A stretch of DNA of 64,000 nucleotides. Origin: Clostridiaceae bacterium (GTDB lineage: Bacteria; Bacillota; Clostridia; Saccharofermentanales; DTU023). Made by a program: the position numbers and the translations under genes. The stretch's first letter is position 1; each line of letters opens with the position of its first letter. The stretch spans positions 93,537 to 157,536 of the forward strand of contig DUVN01000005.1 of NCBI GenBank assembly GCA_012841015.1, in the 5' to 3' direction. Below are positions 62,470 through 64,000 of the stretch, in pieces. The notes beneath the pieces were generated by a model. That model ran no database searches. It was given only the letters and a program-made list of their open reading frames with translations, and was not told the DNA's origin.

Positions 62470-63883
62470 TACCGCCCATCATCAACCCGATCTCATTTTC
62501 GTTATATCCGTCTTGCCTTTTCAAAATCCCCATCGATCTACCCTCATATATCACGAGTATTCGATCTGATAAAGCCATCAATTCTTCTAGGTCAGCTGTG
62601 ATCAAAATGATGGCAAGTCCCTGTTTACTAGCTTCCAGTAGTGTGTTTCTGACGAAATTAATGGCACCAATATCCAATCCGCGGGTGGGTTGAGATGCTA
62701 TCAATATTTTTGGTTGATGAGCTAACTCCCTAGCGAGAACCAATTTTTGCAAATTGCCACCAGACATAGATTGTATGGGAGCACTTAATGCGGGCGTTCC
62801 ACGCACATCATACTTTTTGATCAGATCTTCACTAAACTTGCGAATGTACTTAAAGTTTAAGAAATGATTCTTCGAGATTGGCTCTTTTCGTTCGTGTCCA
62901 CAAATCAAATTCTCCTGTACGCTGGCAGTTAACGACAGACCTTCGTGCATGCGATCCTCCGAGATAAAAGCTATTCCAAGCTGGCGACGCTGATAGACAG
63001 ATAATTGCGAAACATCAACATTCTCAAGGAATAGGTGACCCGATGTAGGCTTTAGTAATCCGATCAAAAGACGCGCCAACTCACTTTGCCCATTACCCTC
63101 AACGCCTCCAATACCAAGTATTTCTCCTTTTTTTACTGATAAGCTCAAGCCGTTCAGACAAGTCTTTCCTGCTTTAGAAACATAGAAAAGACTCTCAACA
63201 TCAAGAACGCTGATATCCCCTGTCATGCCGTATTCTTTCCAACTCTGTAACAAGCTAAAATTTGTGCGACCAACCATGTGCTCCGCTAAATCCGATTCTT
63301 TCAGTTGAATGTTCGGCAAGCTGTTTGCTACGATCTTGCCGCGACGCATCACTGTGATACGATCGGAAATAGCGAGCACTTCGCGAAGTTTGTGGGAAAT
63401 AAATATGATCGTTTTTCCCTCTGCTGCTAGTTGTCGAATAATTGAAAATAACTCGTCTGTTTCTTGTGGTGTTAAAACTGCTGTTGGCTCATCTAGAATT
63501 AAGATAGAAGCACCGCCAAACAAAGCTTTGATGATTTCAAGTTTTTGTCGCTCGCCTACAGATAAGTTGCCAACAATTTCAGAAAGTTCGAGGTTTAGCC
63601 CAAGCAAAGCAAAGTATTCTTTTATACGTTCCTCATCTTTTTTAGTATCTAAAAAGCCGAATCGCGTCTTAGCTTGACTTGCAATAATATTTTCAAGTAC
63701 TGAAAGTTCAGGTATCTGCATGAAATTTTGATGAACCATGCCTATTCCGGCACGCTTTCGTTCAAGTACATCAACCGGATACGTCTTCCCACTAATGATA
63801 ACCTCGCCAGAATCAGGTGCATATTGGCCATACAATATTTTCATTAACGTGGTTTTGCCTGCGCCATTCTCCCCAATCAGCAC
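62453..63883 (-). pseudogene. BMP-type nucleoside ABC ATPase (NupO-like), 5' truncated by a mobile-element end
   Basis: Double ATPase, 476 residues remain. Domain 1 begins in Walker A itself (GENGAGKTT), with signature LSVGERQK and ILILDEPTAVLT; domain 2 has GVEGNGQSELA, MSGGNLQK and LIASQPTRGLD (Asp-Glu to Ser-Gln, a common domain 2 variant). The first ~30 residues, with the A-loop and first strands, are missing. At 63883 the sequence changes abruptly to hairpin-rich DNA with an in-frame TAG. A GTG at 63883 could in theory start translation but has no ribosome site and would not give a stable domain. Probably inactive; the rest of the operon is intact. Confidence 0.8.
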
Positions 63884-64000
63884 CGCCGGCTTAGCCGGCG
63901 GTTTGCTTAACCCCTATAAGGGGTTGTTGCCGGCAGGACTATCGTCCTTTGAAAATCTACCACGCGCACCGGTTTTCTCAGCTTCTGCTAAAGCAGCTTA
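63882..64000 (-). mobile_element. End of an insertion element with stacked hairpins (IS200/IS605 TnpB-type suspected)
   Basis: The last 118 bases are hairpins: a 9-bp stem ACCGCCGGC/GCCGGCGGT with 3-base loop (63882-63902), a 6-bp stem AACCCC/GGGGTT (63909-63925), AGGAC/GTCCT (63935-63948), and CTGCT/AGCAG (63985-63996). TGCCGGCA (63928-63935) could pair with the terminal stem as a pseudoknot. The minus-strand order, coding end then hairpins then host gene, matches the right end of RNA-guided TnpB elements, where the scaffold of the omega RNA abuts its guide. The transposase itself lies beyond the window, so the family is inferred. Confidence 0.5.

Noticed and set aside
1..64000. tRNA, rRNA, prophage or defence genes
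   Set aside because: No supporting sequence seen on either strand; apart from IS66 and the right-edge element, all genes are metabolic, transport or regulatory.

Overview
The window reads like a chromosomal segment of a low-to-mid GC, Gram-positive-type anaerobe (probably Bacillota, Clostridia-like). The reasons are strong GGAGG ribosome binding sites, frequent GTG/TTG starts, five transporter binding proteins that all carry lipoboxes, and a gene content dominated by ABC uptake and catabolic operons. This is inference; there is no rRNA or other marker gene. By eye, base composition is fairly even in the first 17 kb and more AT-rich to the right.

Layout. 1-6.3 kb: housekeeping genes (P2A cation ATPase cut by the left edge, CNNM/HlyC-type membrane protein, NYN-LOTUS protein, SDR, PP2C-like membrane protein). 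6.4-18 kb: a minus-strand peptide operon with two tandem AstE/AspA-type deacylases, an amidohydrolase, an M32 carboxypeptidase and a complete Opp/Dpp transporter, next to a LysR regulator. 18.1-30.1 kb: a minus-strand sugar-acid cluster with KDG kinase, RidA, M20 amidohydrolase, threonine-synthase-like PLP enzyme, MBL-fold hydrolase, SDR, a ribose-type ABC transporter, Lrp regulator, aminotransferase and KDPG aldolase. The enzymes fit, step by step, an oxidative N-acetylglucosamine (or related acylamino sugar) route: dehydrogenase, lactonase, deacetylase, ammonia-lyase plus RidA, KDG kinase, KDPG aldolase. This is the main candidate system of the window. 30.6-47.5 kb: a second carbohydrate locus with two Gfo/Idh oxidoreductases, a permease-ATPase fusion, a separate permease, a binding lipoprotein, a DUF5107-TPR protein and a ROK protein, divergent from a PocR-AraC regulator and NagA, followed by an AgaS-type SIS protein. 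A complete IS66-family element with 8-bp target duplications sits between nagA and agaS.

47.9-56.4 kb: M24 peptidase, a branched-chain-type (Liv) ABC operon, a MerR-GyrI-like regulator and an arginase-fold ureohydrolase with an altered metal ligand. 56.6-63.9 kb: a BMP-type nucleoside ABC transporter joined to homologues of E. coli YegU (ADP-ribosylglycohydrolase), YegV (PfkB kinase) and YegW (GntR). The ATPase of this transporter is cut at its start by the end of another mobile element (63.88-64.0 kb), whose stacked hairpins resemble the right end/omega-RNA of an IS200/IS605 TnpB-type element.

Regulatory structure is visible in several places: a consensus sigma-A promoter ahead of the KDG operon, divergent promoters at the ROK/PocR junction, a terminator-like hairpin between livK and livH, stem-loops after three other binding-protein genes, a long inverted repeat upstream of livK, and a 14-bp palindromic sequence shared by two distant intergenic regions. 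I found no rRNA, tRNA or CRISPR array.
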